A model generated the notes under the pieces. It made no database searches and had not been told where the DNA came from. It saw only the letters and a list, made by a program, of their open reading frames with translations. From assembly GCA_018136815.1 (NCBI GenBank), contig CM030936.1, positions 4,044,474-4,108,473 on the forward strand: DNA of 64,000 bases, given 5' to 3'. Position numbers and translations under genes: made by a program. Of the stretch, positions 42,607 to 53,618 are shown one piece after another. The number at the start of each line of letters is the position of its first letter. Position 1 is the stretch's first letter. The stretch comes from Isochrysis galbana. Its lineage: Eukaryota; Haptophyta; Isochrysidales; Isochrysidaceae.

Positions 42607-43611
42607 TTACTTCAGAGACAGACCGCACTCCTCCACCTTCTTCGCATATGCCTCAAAGTAATCGGCGTCCAAGTGGTGTATCCTGATGTACCCGTCCTCG
42701 CCACCACTGGCATATGCCCTGCCATGTGGCGCAAAAGCGAGCGTGTTCACAGGACCGAAGTGGCCTCCTACGCATCCCAGCTCCTCGCCAAACGCATGAT
42801 CGAAAAAGATCGTCTCAAACTTACCCTGCTGCGCGGCCGTTGTCGTGACGGACATAGCGTCCTGACCTCCACCAGCGATCATGTAGGGGCAGTGGGGCAG
42901 CGGCGAGAGGGCAGCAGAATTGAGGGGCCGCTCCGCATTGAAGGCGTACAGGAGCCGGAGGGTCTTGACCTCAAAGAGGCGGACAAAGTGGTCGGAACAG
43001 GAGGTGCACATCAGCGTCTGGTCCCAGGAGAATTGCAAGTCCGTGATTTTCTTTGTGTGCACCCCTTCCATGACATGTCGGCAATCGCCATTCTCCGGAT
43101 TCCACACTCGCAGCGTTGTGTCATCCGAAACAGAGTAGATGGATTCATTGAGCGGGCCCCACAATGCGCGAGGGATGTTGCCCGTGTGCCCCAGGATTGT
43201 TTGTAGTGGGCAGTCCGGATGGTTGTCCAGGTTCTTGAGGTCGAGCTCCCAAACGAAAATGGTCGGTACGTTGCCCATGATGTTGTGCAGCACAGTAAGG
43301 AAGCGCTTGTCGCCCAACGCAAACCCAACGCAGCGCACCGGCGCGTTGTGCTTCCACGTGTGGAGGCACTCGCCCGTGCGAACCTCCCAGAGCTTGCAGG
43401 TGTTATCTGCCGCGCCAGTGAGCAGTTTGGTCGAGTCCCAGTTGACATCGAGCGCCCAGACGGTGCCGCAGTGGCCATGATACGTTCCAATCCGCTCTCC
43501 ATTCTCAGAGTACCAAAGCGAGGGCACATGGTCCTTGGAAGCTGAGAAGAGCAGGTCGCCGTCGCGATTGTATTTGATCATGGTGAGCGCACGCTCGTGA
43601 CCCTTAATCAT
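42607..43611 (-). CDS. EIF3I: Eukaryotic translation initiation factor 3 subunit I (eIF3i/TIF34)
   Basis: 334 aa, WD40 propeller of seven repeats. Diagnostic stretches: KGHERALTMIKYNRDGDLLF at the N-terminus, NGERIGTYHGHCGTVWALDV, LTGAADNTCKLWEVRTGECL, ITDLQFSWDQTLMCTSCSDH, ALSPLPHCPYMIAGGGQDAM, then FGPVNTLAFAPHGRAYASGG and EDGYIRIHHLDADYFE at the C-terminus, all matching eIF3i. Length agrees with the 325-345 aa norm. It is a scaffold subunit of the cytosolic eIF3 complex in 40S recruitment. Plant homologues begin M-RPILMKGHER; here codons for IRPI precede the ATG at 43611 without an in-frame ATG, so a tiny upstream exon supplying the first Met is likely. The main exon is otherwise intact. 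Confidence 0.95.
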   Translation of the reverse strand: MIKGHERALTMIKYNRDGDLLFSASKDHVPSLWYSENGERIGTYHGHCGTVWALDVNWDSTKLLTGAADNTCKLWEVRTGECLHTWKHNAPVRCVGFALGDKRFLTVLHNIMGNVPTIFVWELDLKNLDNHPDCPLQTILGHTGNIPRALWGPLNESIYSVSDDTTLRVWNPENGDCRHVMEGVHTKKITDLQFSWDQTLMCTSCSDHFVRLFEVKTLRLLYAFNAERPLNSAALSPLPHCPYMIAGGGQDAMSVTTTAAQQGKFETIFFDHAFGEELGCVGGHFGPVNTLAFAPHGRAYASGGEDGYIRIHHLDADYFEAYAKKVEECGLSLK

Positions 43612-45469
43612 GATAGGTCGGATCTTACCCTACGCACATGGTTGGAGACAGCCGTCCAATGAGGGCCCTGCCACAAAGGTGCAGGCACAATCCGCGGCAA
43701 CAGCACTGGCAGCACATTGAGGCAGACTGAGCCATGCGTGTGACTAGGGAGCGGAGGCTGACGGGGGAGTGGGTGCAGTGAGCGACTGGAAACGTGTGCG
43801 AGCATCTGTCCGGCCGCGGAGGCGGGAGGCCACGCGCAGCAGAGCCAGCAGCAGTGCAAGGAAGACCGCAGAGCGCGGACCATCTCGCACCCTCTCCCCC
43901 TCCCTTTGGAACGATGGGCGGGCGTGGGCGGGTGTGGAACTGTGTTGCGTGCTGGCTGTGGTCGCGCTGGCTACGTTCTCCTCCCCTGCCCCTGCCAAGA
44001 TTTCGCCGCCGCGCGCTGCTTCCCCCAGGCGAGCGCTGTGAAGGTGCAGTCCCTCTGGCAGTCTCTCTCACCATGGCGGCCGAGCGCGCGGAGGCTGAAG
44101 GGGAGAGGGGGGGGGGGGGGGGGGGGGGCAGGGGGACGGGGGAGAGGCGCGGGGTCGTCGTGGAGGGGGGGGAGAAGGAAGGGGGGAAGGGGGGGAGGGG
44201 GGGGGGGGGGGGAAGGGGGGGGAGGGGGAATTGTCTTGTTGCCCGAGTGCTCGAGGTTGTTTTTTTATCACGCATCACAGTCCACAAACTAGTTCACTCA
44301 CTACTCTTTACTCTCTAGAGTAGAGTAGAGTAGAGGCTGCCGCTTCATGGGCATGCCCCATTTCTATGGGTGAAAGTGAAAATCGGCCGGTTGACATCTA
44401 GAGGTGGCTGCCACTGGAGAAAAGGTGCCCCTAGGCATGCTGTGCGCCGACATGTGCTTTTTCTTTCTGATTGCTGATTGATGCAAATGGTGACTCACAA
44501 CAACAACAAACAACAACAACAAACAATGACAATGACAATGACAATGACATTTTACATACGCACGCGCACGCGCACGGAACCAGGAGCCTCATGGACAGGC
44601 CCCAACGTTGGGCCCCAACGTCGGAGGCGGCGCCTGAGGCACAAACACCACTCTAGAGCGCCACTCTAAAGGCCCACAACGAGGGCGCTAGCCACTGAAA
44701 CGGGACTCTTGCGCCACTTCGCACACTCTCTCTTCTTGCTTCTTGCACCAGCCTCCACCCTTTCTTCAAGTTCCCACAGTTGTCACATAACATGAACATG
44801 AACCCCTCCCACGGACACGGAACAATCGCACACATGCACACATCCTTGCACGCTACGAAGGCGTCACGCCGAACACGAGACCGCTCCTCATCTTCGGCGC
44901 GCTTCTCCAGCCGCGCGCGCGGCCTTCTTTCTTTGAGCTGCATCCTCTACCTTTGCTGCCTCCTGCTCTCCTGCTGCCTACTGCCTGCTGCCTCTTTTGC
45001 TTCTCTCTCCACATGCCACATGTCCCTAAGAGTGAAAGATCCGGACAATTGTACCAGCCGCCCACCGCCCACGCGCACGCACAGGAGTCGCACTGTCGCC
45101 GTCAGCCGCATCAGACTCATCATCCGTCATCCGACCCAATGCCACTCTGCCGCGCGCTCGGGGCATCTGAACTCAACGACAACACTCCACGACTCCACGC
45201 GACGGGTCGTACGGCGCATGTGCCTGTGCATTCTGCATTCTCATCAAGCTTCTTTTTGCTTCTTTTTATATTGCGCAAATTGCTCCACCTGCCACCTGCT
45301 GCAGCGATTCGCATTTGCCGCTGCGCTAGACTTCCGCGCCGCAAACCCGGCGCCTCTCGGTTGCCTTTGAGGTTTGTGTTTGTTGTGGCGTGTGAGATTC
45401 TGCTCTTAGCTCTTGGCTCTTGGCTCTTGCTCTTGGAGGTTGGAGGTTGGAGGGAGGTGGCCATCTGGC
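43612..45469. other. Intergenic with G-tracts and short tandem repeats
   Basis: G-tracts at 44106-44130 and 44165-44230; TAGAG repeats at 44316-44334; AACAAC repeats followed by ATGACA repeats at 44498-44550. Possible tiny first exon of eIF3i near 43640 was not resolved. No other gene supported. Confidence 0.45.
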
Positions 45470-45925
45470 CATCAGGCGAGAAGCGCTCAATCACCATCAC
45501 CCACCGCATGGAAAAGCGTTCAATCACCATCAGCCTACACGTGGAACGCGCTCAATCACCATCACCCCCACCGCATGGAAAAAGCGTTCAATCACCATCA
45601 GCCTACACGTGGAACGCGTTCAATCGCCATCACCCCCACCGCATGGAAAAGCGTTCAATCGCGGAGGATCGTGGGGATCATGAGGGTAGCGCTATCCAAC
45701 CCACTCGTTTGGCAAGAGGGTATGCTGGCGATGTCAGCCTGAACGAAGGGGTCCGATTTACCTGACTTTTTGTGACGTTTAGAGATCTCCCGAAATAATC
45801 TTGTTCCAGTCTTCATCACTGATGCTTGAGTGATCGTCAGTCTTCCGCGTAGACGGTTTAGGCTGCCCTTTATGCCTTTTCTTTGTGAGTATTGTTGTCG
45901 TGGAATTGCGTTCAGTATTGTTGTG
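45470..45925 (-). repeat. Dispersed element with internal minisatellite, copy 2 (inverted)
   Basis: Reverse complement of 25594-26050. The minisatellite occupies about 45475-45662 here, proximal to GGCGAGAAGCGCTCAATCAC. On the minus strand the non-satellite part is continuous with an open frame (next entry). Confidence 0.85.
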
Positions 45926-46084
45926 TTTCTCCGGATTGGGGCGACCAAGAATGCGGTTGCATAACTTCTGATACATGATCGAATCGGGAGGTGGTCTTAC
46001 ACATTTTGTAAATTTTCTTTTGTGAGAGTGTAGGAGAGCCTCCGCCCTCCGCCTCCCGCCATGGTCTCGTCTGCCTTGTGGCAC
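45779..46084 (-). CDS. Small element-encoded protein, unknown
   Basis: About 100 codons on the minus strand, basic and Asn/Thr-rich (KRKFTKCVRPPPDSIMYQKL; SSISDEDWNKIISGDL at the end). Its 3' half is in the sequence shared with 25594-25740, where it is not open over its whole length. Probably a remnant of the element's coding region. No family recognised, and the start is unsure. Confidence 0.35.
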   Translation of the reverse strand: MPQGRRDHGGRRRAEALLHSHKRKFTKCVRPPPDSIMYQKLCNRILGRPNPEKHNNTERNSTTTILTKKRHKGQPKPSTRKTDDHSSISDEDWNKIISGDL

Positions 46085-46959
46085 CGAGGAGGAAGGGCGC
46101 GCTTATGCCCGCATAGCGCCTTCGTACATAACGTTAGCTTTTACGCATAGCCAAAGCCTGTAGGCCTAGGTATTTCGTGGCAGGATTAATATAATCTCAT
46201 CTTCCTAGTACCACGAGCGCTTCCTATGGGCGAAAGGGATCCCCAAGATGTCGTGAATGGGCTGCTAGGAAAAAGGAAGCGTTCCGTGGAATCACTATCG
46301 TCTATGAGCATAGCACAGATGTCTGACAAGGCCTGGTTGGAGTTCAGTGATGTGCAAAGTGACATAATGGATATATGTATTTGTGAATAGCTCCAACGTG
46401 ACTCCAATTTCATCACAGAGCTCCAAAGATACAACCATTGGGATTGTAGTGCCGTGAGAGGACGCCAGAACCGCCCAAGCGGGAATGGGCAGGCAGCCGA
46501 AGAAAAGGATAGACACAAACGACTTCTACCCCTTATACACAGTCGACGCCGACAAAAATCTAACACCCAGCACAGAACTCATCGCACTCGCCTCCAAGTT
46601 GGGGGCGGCACACATCATAGAGTACTCCAGAGAACTAGACAAATGAAAAACATAACTCGAGAGCACCCAACTTGCGTAAGATACGGATACACCGCAGCCT
46701 GACCTCAAGAACAAACCCAGCGTAACATTCCCAGAGACTCCAAAAAATGGCGTCATATCCAGCAGGCCTGCCCCAAAGCCGCACTCCGAACCAGGCTCTT
46801 GGTAGTGCACCAGAGTCGGACCCCGGAAACCGAAGACAAAGGAATGAAGGGGGGAAAGGGAGGAGGTGGAGGAGGGGATGTAAGGGCGGTGTCGTGTCGG
46901 AGACAGGGTAACCTAGGATTAGTAGGCGTGTAGCCCGGAATCTTCAGATGTTTTTTTTT
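46085..46959 (+). other. Intergenic with a 53-codon open frame
   Basis: 46485-46646 is an ATG-started frame containing RIDTNDFYPLYTVDADKNLT and LASKLGAAHIIEYSRELD, which looks protein-like but is too short to identify. It is perhaps part of the same mobile element as the preceding entries. Confidence 0.3.
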
Positions 46960-47390
46960 CAAGGAGAGATGGCAAATTAAACCTCAAATCTCGAGCGGAT
47001 AGAGCAACCGACTCGCTCGCCAAAAACCTTGACCGAGAAGAAAGAAGCAAGGACCTACAAGCCAAGGGTAGCGGACCTAGGGAATGTGAGAGGAAGTTTC
47101 CGAACGCCAACGCGAACGCCAAACGCGGGAATTCAACGAAACCCTAACCAGGCCAAGCAAAATCTACGAAGAACAGGCCTGGACGACAACGAAAGACAGC
47201 AAGTCCCAAGAAAGAACCGGAACCCAACAAGAAACAACAAGCCTTGCAAGAAGCTAAACAAGCCTTCACAAGGTAACCCGAGAGCCTGAGACAAGCGCGC
47301 AGCGAGCGACAGGCGACCTGGCTCCTTTGGGTCAAGATTACCCGAAAGGAGGGAACCTGGAATCTAGACCTGACAAGCAGGCTAGAAGGA
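46960..47390 (+). repeat. Retroelement leader repeat, copy 2
   Basis: Nearly identical to 15230-15658, including the 86-codon open stretch (47029-47289). Downstream it continues with sequence not seen in copy 1, so it defines the junction of the LRR insertion there. Confidence 0.85.
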
Positions 47391-48604
47391 ACGAAACGAG
47401 AACTCGAATTCTAGATCGCTAGGGACGAACCCTACCAACCTAGATGTACCTGAGCTTCACCGTGTGGCCGCACGACGAAGGACCTGGAAATAAGAGCCTG
47501 GAAATCGCATCATCTATCTAGGATGAATGCGACAGGCGAGCGCGACGACAGCGAGGAGCGAGGACATGAGTGTGGGGGGGGTCCATCCACGTCGCAATCG
47601 TTGTCATATGGCTCGTCGGCTCGTCAACCATCAACCATCCACCATGCACTGTGCAATACTGTACTACTGTGGTCAAATTCAAATTCAACGAGGCCGGCTC
47701 GAGGGTCTCCGATGACCGATGAAGCGACGCATCGCGGGGTGGTCCCACATCGCCGCATGTCGCTCTCGCTGTTTGATCGGTCGAGTCGTGTGCTCTCCGT
47801 GGTCCGTGACCAGATGGATTTTCAATCCAAAGGTGCCCGCCGTGGGCAAGGCGCCACTCTCGCTACTCGCTACACCACGTATAAAAGAAAACTATGGGCA
47901 TTCGATGGCTCATATCGAGTGGGCGTCTCAACAAATAATAATACTACTATCTGTGGGTATTCTCGTACGAGTAGTGGTACATCCTGTAACGACAACGGAT
48001 GTCCGTTGAGTCAGTGGAGAGGTGCGGGGGGGGAGGGGAAGGGGGGGGGCGGAAAGGAAGAAAGTCGTCGTTGAGGAGATAAGAAGAGTGAAGGGGGCTC
48101 ATCCAAAAAGAGGGGAGGAGAGAAGAGGCAGAGAGAGAGGAGTGAGAGGACGTCTTAGTCAGTGTGATGGTGATACCAGTACCAAAGAAAGAGAAGATAC
48201 CAAAGATGTTTATGTAATGCAGGGGAACACGTAGGAGTATGGAGAGAAGAAGAAGACAGGTGCTAGATATATTCTGTGGAAGCGGGCTGTGAGTGTAGAA
48301 TCCAGCAAGAGAAAGGCAGCTGTGAGCAAGAGAAGCCGAGAGAGAGGGGGAGTTGGGAGGGAAAAAAGTGAAGTGGCATCATAGAGGAAAGCTGGCGTCA
48401 TAGAGCAGAGAACAGAAGTGAAAAGAGAGGAGAAGAGACAGGTGTAGAGAGAGAGAGAGAAGACGGAGAGAAGTGAAGAGAGAGAGCGAGTCGAGTCGAG
48501 AGTGAGAGGCTAGCTCACCCTCCGCCGCGCCGCGCTGCTCTCTTTCTCCCTCTCCCTCTCTCCCTCTCGCTCTCCGGGGGCGAGCTGCTCGCCAAGCGTG
48601 CGGG
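47391..48604. other. Intergenic, upstream of the K+ channel
   Basis: No gene supported. Becomes purine-rich from 48010, with GA runs near 48440-48475, then pyrimidine-rich (48535-48570) just before the channel start codon; this resembles the leader of the EDR2-C gene. Confidence 0.4.
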
Positions 48605-51356
48605 ATGACATCGCGCATCCAGCCCGCCCAGATCAGCCGTTGGGAGCTCGAGAAGCTGCGCTCTGAGGCGGAGAGTGTGCTAGATGAGCGCTCAGAGGTT
48701 GGCTTCCGCCGGTTTCAGCTTTGGCTCTGGCTTCTCTTCGAGGATGCGAGCCACTCGCGGCTGGCGAGGGTGATGCAGTCATGGATCTACATCTGCATCT
48801 TTCTTTCGACATTCCTCGAGCTCTTCATGAGCTACACGCGCTGCGAGTGGAAGCCATGGTATGAAGTGAGCTTTCAGCTCTCGGGAGAGAACATGGCGTC
48901 AATGCACTACGCGCCCGGCGTGAGTTCGGCGACGTACCGGTTGGCAGAGAAACCAGCGGGCATGCCCGATATCGTGCGCGTATGCGAGCCACGGTCTTCC
49001 ATGGCCGACGAGTGGCCTGGGTACTTCATCCTCGATGCAATTTGTGTCTTGAGCTTCACCCTCGAGTAAGTGTTTAACCGCCCTCCCCTCCTTGCCGACA
49101 TCTATACGCTCTTACACGGCGCGCCCGCGGTCTTGGGTCGATTGTCCAAGAGCCCATCGCCCCAAGCCCCCTCCTTTCCTGAAGTCGCGTGTGTACCCGT
49201 CTCCACGGGCCGCCAGCATTGCTGAGAGCTTCTCCCCCAACATGCCTGTCAATCTCACGTCCCGCCATGGCTGGGCCTACTAGGTATCTGTGCCGGCTCG
49301 TGGGGTCCTTCGCCGTGACCGGACTGGGTCCCTTCCTCATTGCTCCAATGAATATCATCGACTTGCTCGCCATCATCCCGTAAGCCTGGCATACCCACTG
49401 TGCTCCGTGATAGATGCTCTGTCTCGGTCATGCTGTCTCTACCAGCCTGTTTTCCAGATCTAGTACATGTGACAGCAATGTGTGCATACTCCTGACTCGC
49501 CCCGTCATGCCTCCCTTAGCTTCTACATCGAACTACCGCTCCGGATCTCCGTGATGGCGTGTCGCACTTCCGGGGAGATTGATTGCTTGAGAGGTGGAAC
49601 CGACCTTTCCTTCCTTAAGGTATGCCCACGGATGCGTCCTTCGAACTCTGTGGGCAAGCATCCAATCCTCGTCAAGGAGCTCTCGCCCTTTCGCGCGTCC
49701 TCTGTGTCCACTAGTTGAACCCTCTCCACGCTCGCTTGCTGTGCTTCAGGTCGTGCGGCTCATTCGCATTGCGCGCATCCTCAAAGCAACCAAGTCGATG
49801 CATGGCTTGCAGGTAATCGATCAACAGTTCCATCCCGCTCCAGCCTCGTTCACCCAACACCCCGGTGTCCAGCCCCGCATGACTATGCCCTTCTGCATTC
49901 GACGCCAAAGACCGAGTAGCCCCTTCACACACAGCCGAAGAGCTAGCCCACGACGGTTCTCGATGTCCATTACATTGTCCGCAGGTCCTCATCCGCACTC
50001 TCCAGCTTTCGGCCCGCCCGATCTTGATGCTCTTCATCTTCATCGGCACGCTTTGCGCCCTTTTTGCCTCGCTTGCCTTCGCCTTCGATGGGGTGGGACC
50101 CTTCATCAGTGACATCTCATTTAATGCAGCGCTGCCGCCCGACGACCCGCGCTCTAATTTCGACTACGGTGTAACGTGAGCACATCATGCATGAGGCCCG
50201 GAATGGGAGTGAAATCACAACGCGTTTGAATCTTTCGGGTATTCACCGTGGAGCGGAACCCCACGTTTAAATTGCTGGGCCGTTGCAGAGGCTGTCATAG
50301 GCTGCGATCGAGATGCCGCTGGAGTAGTGGGGTTCAAGCTGCCCCTACCCTGGGGCGCAAACGAATATGTCAACGGCCTTCTTGGTGGTTGTAGCAATAT
50401 CGCAATGTTGCCTGCCACCTTGCATTTCTCAGCTGGCCATGCCCGACCTGGACAGGTACAATGTCGACTCGTCGCCCACAACCTTTTCTTCCAACTTGAT
50501 GGGCTGGTACTGGTGCGTACAGACGCTCACATCTGTCGGGTACGGCGACATGTTTCCGTTGACGGTACCCGGCAAGATAATTGGTATCTTTGCAGCCTTC
50601 TGCGGAGTGATCGTCCTCGCCTTGCCCATAACAATCATTGGTGCGTGCCCCTCGAGCACAAGTTGGACTAGTACCTGCGGGGATAAAATTATCCTTTGAA
50701 GCTAGTGGCCCCTAAGTCTCAGAGCGACATAGACGCGATGATTCGCACACGCCACGTCCCCTATCTGAGCCCAAATCGCATCCGAGCAGGTGCAAATTTT
50801 GACGAAGAGTACGAGAGATCAATCAAGATGATTGCCTTTCAACGATCTTCGCGCGTCGTTCGATACCAGCAAGCGTCCAGGTTTGGCACAAGAACACCTC
50901 GTCCGCCTCGAGTATACAAGCATTGGATGGACCACTTTTTGCCATGGGCTGAGCCGGCCCCGCTCGAGCCCACATGGGATGACCAAGAGTACAACATTCA
51001 AGCCGACGTCTCGATGCTTGTGGAGTCGCATTTCCGTTTGATGCGCACCAAGGTGCGCTCTTGGTGCCCTCTCTAGTACTCCCTAGATCCGCTAGTCTAT
51101 GGCGGATTGCAATCACCGTTGCGGATAGAGCCCGTGATCTCAGCAGCACTCCGGGATGAAGGCGCGGGGGGGGGGGGGGGGGGGCGGTTGGCCGCCATGC
51201 TCAAAGCTTTGGTTCTCCCTTGTCTTCGTATCGTAGGTTGTTGCGAGCGTTGGCAAGCTTTCGCAAACAATGACGCAAAAGGTGCAAACCGATCTCGGCC
51301 CGGTTTTGGAAAGTGCAACTAAGGCTAGGAGACAGCAAGCGGCAATCGCACGATGA
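48605..51356 (+). CDS. Voltage-gated potassium channel (Shaker/Kv type), eight exons
   Basis: Proposed exons 48605-49065, 49284-49379, 49520-49619, 49750-49812, 49985-50175, about 50436-50640, 50790-51052 and 51237-51356. Segments in order: S1 WIYICIFLSTFLELFMSY; S2 YFILDAICVLSFTLE; S3 GPFLIAPMNIIDLLAIIPFY; S4 VVRLIRIARILKATKSMHGL with spaced Arg/Lys; S5 PILMLFIFIGTLCALFASLA; pore helix and filter WYWCVQTLTSVGYGDMFP; S6 IIGIFAAFCGVIVLALPITI. The TSVGYGDM filter and S4 charges mark a K+-selective voltage sensor channel of the plasma membrane, tetrameric in the family. The cytosolic tail ends in a coiled-coil-like exon (VGKLSQTMTQKVQTDLGPVL). The join before exon 6 (turret) is uncertain; the others fit in phase. 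An N-terminal T1 domain is not evident. Intron 7 contains a G-run. Confidence 0.88.
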
Positions 51357-52261
51357 GGGGCCTAGACATTTATCGACAGGCGCCACAAGTTGGGGAGAGG
51401 GAAGCGAGCACTTGACGAGGGCACCGGCCCGCGTGAGGAAGGCATCAAATCTTGCCATCTGCAATGCAGTCAAGTGCAAAAGCCCTCTAGGTGTAAATGC
51501 AAGCAAAACTCTACTTCGTACGACCGAATAGCATGATAATGATTGACAATGCCGTGCCATAGTCTTGTAGAGAGCCTGCTATTTTATGCTTAATTTTCTC
51601 TTGAGAGTTAGTCGTTAGTGGCCCGCGGCGAGCGCGAGCGCCCACATGATGGCGCTCAGCCCAAAGGTGAGCCGAGACGCGATCGAAGACTGGGGAGCCG
51701 AGGGTATTGAGCGTGAGAGGGCACACAAATGACGCAAAGCGCGCTGTTGTCGTATTCCACCCCCCAGTGTTCATTCCCGCGGGTCCCGCATCCCTTCCCT
51801 CCCCTCCCTTCACGTCTTCGCGGCCCCTTCCTTGTTTCCTATTCCCCCCTGTCCCTCACGTTCCCCTCGGAGACCGCCGCGCCCCCCTCTCCTTCCTTCC
51901 GCGTTCTCCTCCCCCGTTCATTTCCCCCTCCCGCCTCCCGCCCCGGTTACGTTTGTTCCCGCCCTCGTTTCCTTACGCGTCCCCCCCGTTCCCGCGTCTT
52001 CTCCCCACGTCTTTTGTGCAGTCTCTGGTCTGCGCGCGCTCCGTGTCCAGTCTGACCCCTTGCCCTCCATGTCGTCCCGCCCCGAGGAGCGACCTCCTGA
52101 GGCCAGTCCACCGGCCCGCTACACCGCTCCTCGCGCCGCCCCGCGTCTCGCGTCGCGACGCCGCACCACGCATCCCCTCTGTATGGAACAACATGTTACA
52201 GTCCCATCCCAGCACACACACAGCCACAGCTCACACTCCACTGAAGCCCATCCTCCACACC
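51357..52261. other. Intergenic, pyrimidine-rich in its second half
   Basis: 51760-52040 is C/T-rich; its long open frames are compositional. Nothing else seen. Confidence 0.4.
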
Positions 52262-52625
52262 CCAGGTGGTCTGCAGGGGCCTGGGAGCACAGCTCAGGGG
52301 GGCAGGTGAGGCTGGGGCATGGCCCTGGCCCCTGCCTCTCCCTCGCTGGCGCTCCGAGCCCCTGCGGGTCGACTGGAGCTGGCTGGGGGGTCCTGATCAG
52401 GGGGGCCCAGGGGGAGGAGGGGCTGGTCAGAGGGATGGGCAGGCCACGACAGGCCAGGGCGGGCGAATCAGGCGTGCCTGTGGGGAGAGGGATGGGTCAG
52501 CATGGCAGTGTGCTCCTGGCAGGCCATCAGGCGTGCCAGGAGAGTGAGAGTGGGTGGTTCCTCCCCCATGGCAGGGGAGGAGTGGAGAGAGAGGAGCTCA
52601 TAGACATCCCTATTTGGCTAAGTAG
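52262..52625 (-). repeat. Dispersed repeats Y and Z, inverted copies
   Basis: The right part (to TTTGGCTAAGTAGG at 52612-52625) is the reverse complement of repeat Y (GGTGGTTCCTCCCCCATGGC). The left part has Z-like phrases (CAGGGGCCTGGGAGC, CAGCTCAGGGGGGCAG). Confidence 0.65.
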
Positions 52626-52629
52626 GTAC

Positions 52630-53618
52630 GGGATGAGCGAGCAATCGACAAGGCTGACCACGCCGAGCTGGACAAATACATCGCCATGAAGCGCCGCACC
52701 AACTCCGAGAACGAGCTCAAAGCCCTGGTGGAGCGCTACGCCATCGCCCTCTCCTTGTACCAACGCTGGGAGACTTGCGGTGTCAACACTGTCACCGAAA
52801 TGAGATCTTCCCTCGCTAAAATGGCCAAGGATGCGAAAACTTGCGGAGCACACCCTGGCGGGCGATCGGCAGACCCGACGCAGCAGCAGCTCGATTGGCT
52901 CCGCGAGCAACTCGAGATGCGCGTGATCGGCCTCGGGTTTGTGCACTTCAAGCTTCAATGGTCGTCAAGCAGCGATGCGACCGTCGGCACGGTGGCGAGC
53001 CTATCGGAGATGCTGAAGGAGATGCTCACCGAAGAAAATCAGCGCCGGCGCACCGGCAATCTCCCGAGGAGGGCGGCGGTGCCCGTGATGAAGCGCAAGA
53101 CTTTCAAAGAGTTGGGCACGCCAACGGTGCAAGCTGCGAGTACGTCGATGACAACCAAAGATCTCGATCCCGAGCAGCTTCTGAAGTTGGCTGAGCGTAA
53201 ACGCGAGGAGCTAGAGATCGAGGGCGAACTCGATATTACCAGCGACCGGCAACCTGCTAAGCCGCCCAAGCTGAACGACGAGTTTGTCGGGGCGGAGATC
53301 GAGATCAATTGGCGTTACTGGACTTTGGACGAGAAGACGGGGAAGCGGAAGGCGATGCTCATTTGGTGCGCGGGTGAGGTCGTGCAGATCGCCAACGGCA
53401 CCTCAGATAAAGAGAGCCCGCGTTGCCAGAAGATCCTACAAGCAGGAGCGGTGCGCATCCGTTGGCCAGCCGATGCGGACTTCGAAGAGGAAGAAACGTT
53501 TTCGTGGTCTGTCTTGACGGAGGGTAATTGGAACCGCAATAAGCACATGGGGTGGCGGTTTAGTCCTGCGGAGCTAGTGAAGCGTGGGATGCAGCCCTCG
53601 GTAGCCAACGCGGAATGA
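52630..53618 (+). pseudogene. Transposase C-terminal fragment, possibly KDZ type
   Basis: Open from about 52630 to the stop at 53618 (ATG at 52686, 310 aa from there). Contains QLDWLREQLEMRVIGLGFVH, GTVASLSEMLKEMLTEENQR, KELGTPTVQAAS and a C-terminal Trp-rich block (GAEIEINWRYW, MLIWCAGEVVQIANGTSD, AVRIRWPADADFEEEETFSW). From memory this layout resembles the C-terminal part of Kyakuja-Dileera-Zisupton transposases common in algae; I cannot verify this. The catalytic DDE part is missing, and repeat Y abuts the 5' end, so it is a truncated copy or a last exon. Confidence 0.45.

Noticed and set aside
44780-45370. 196-codon plus frame upstream of the inverted element
   Set aside because: A hydrophobic stretch is present, but no conserved motif and no plausible gene context.
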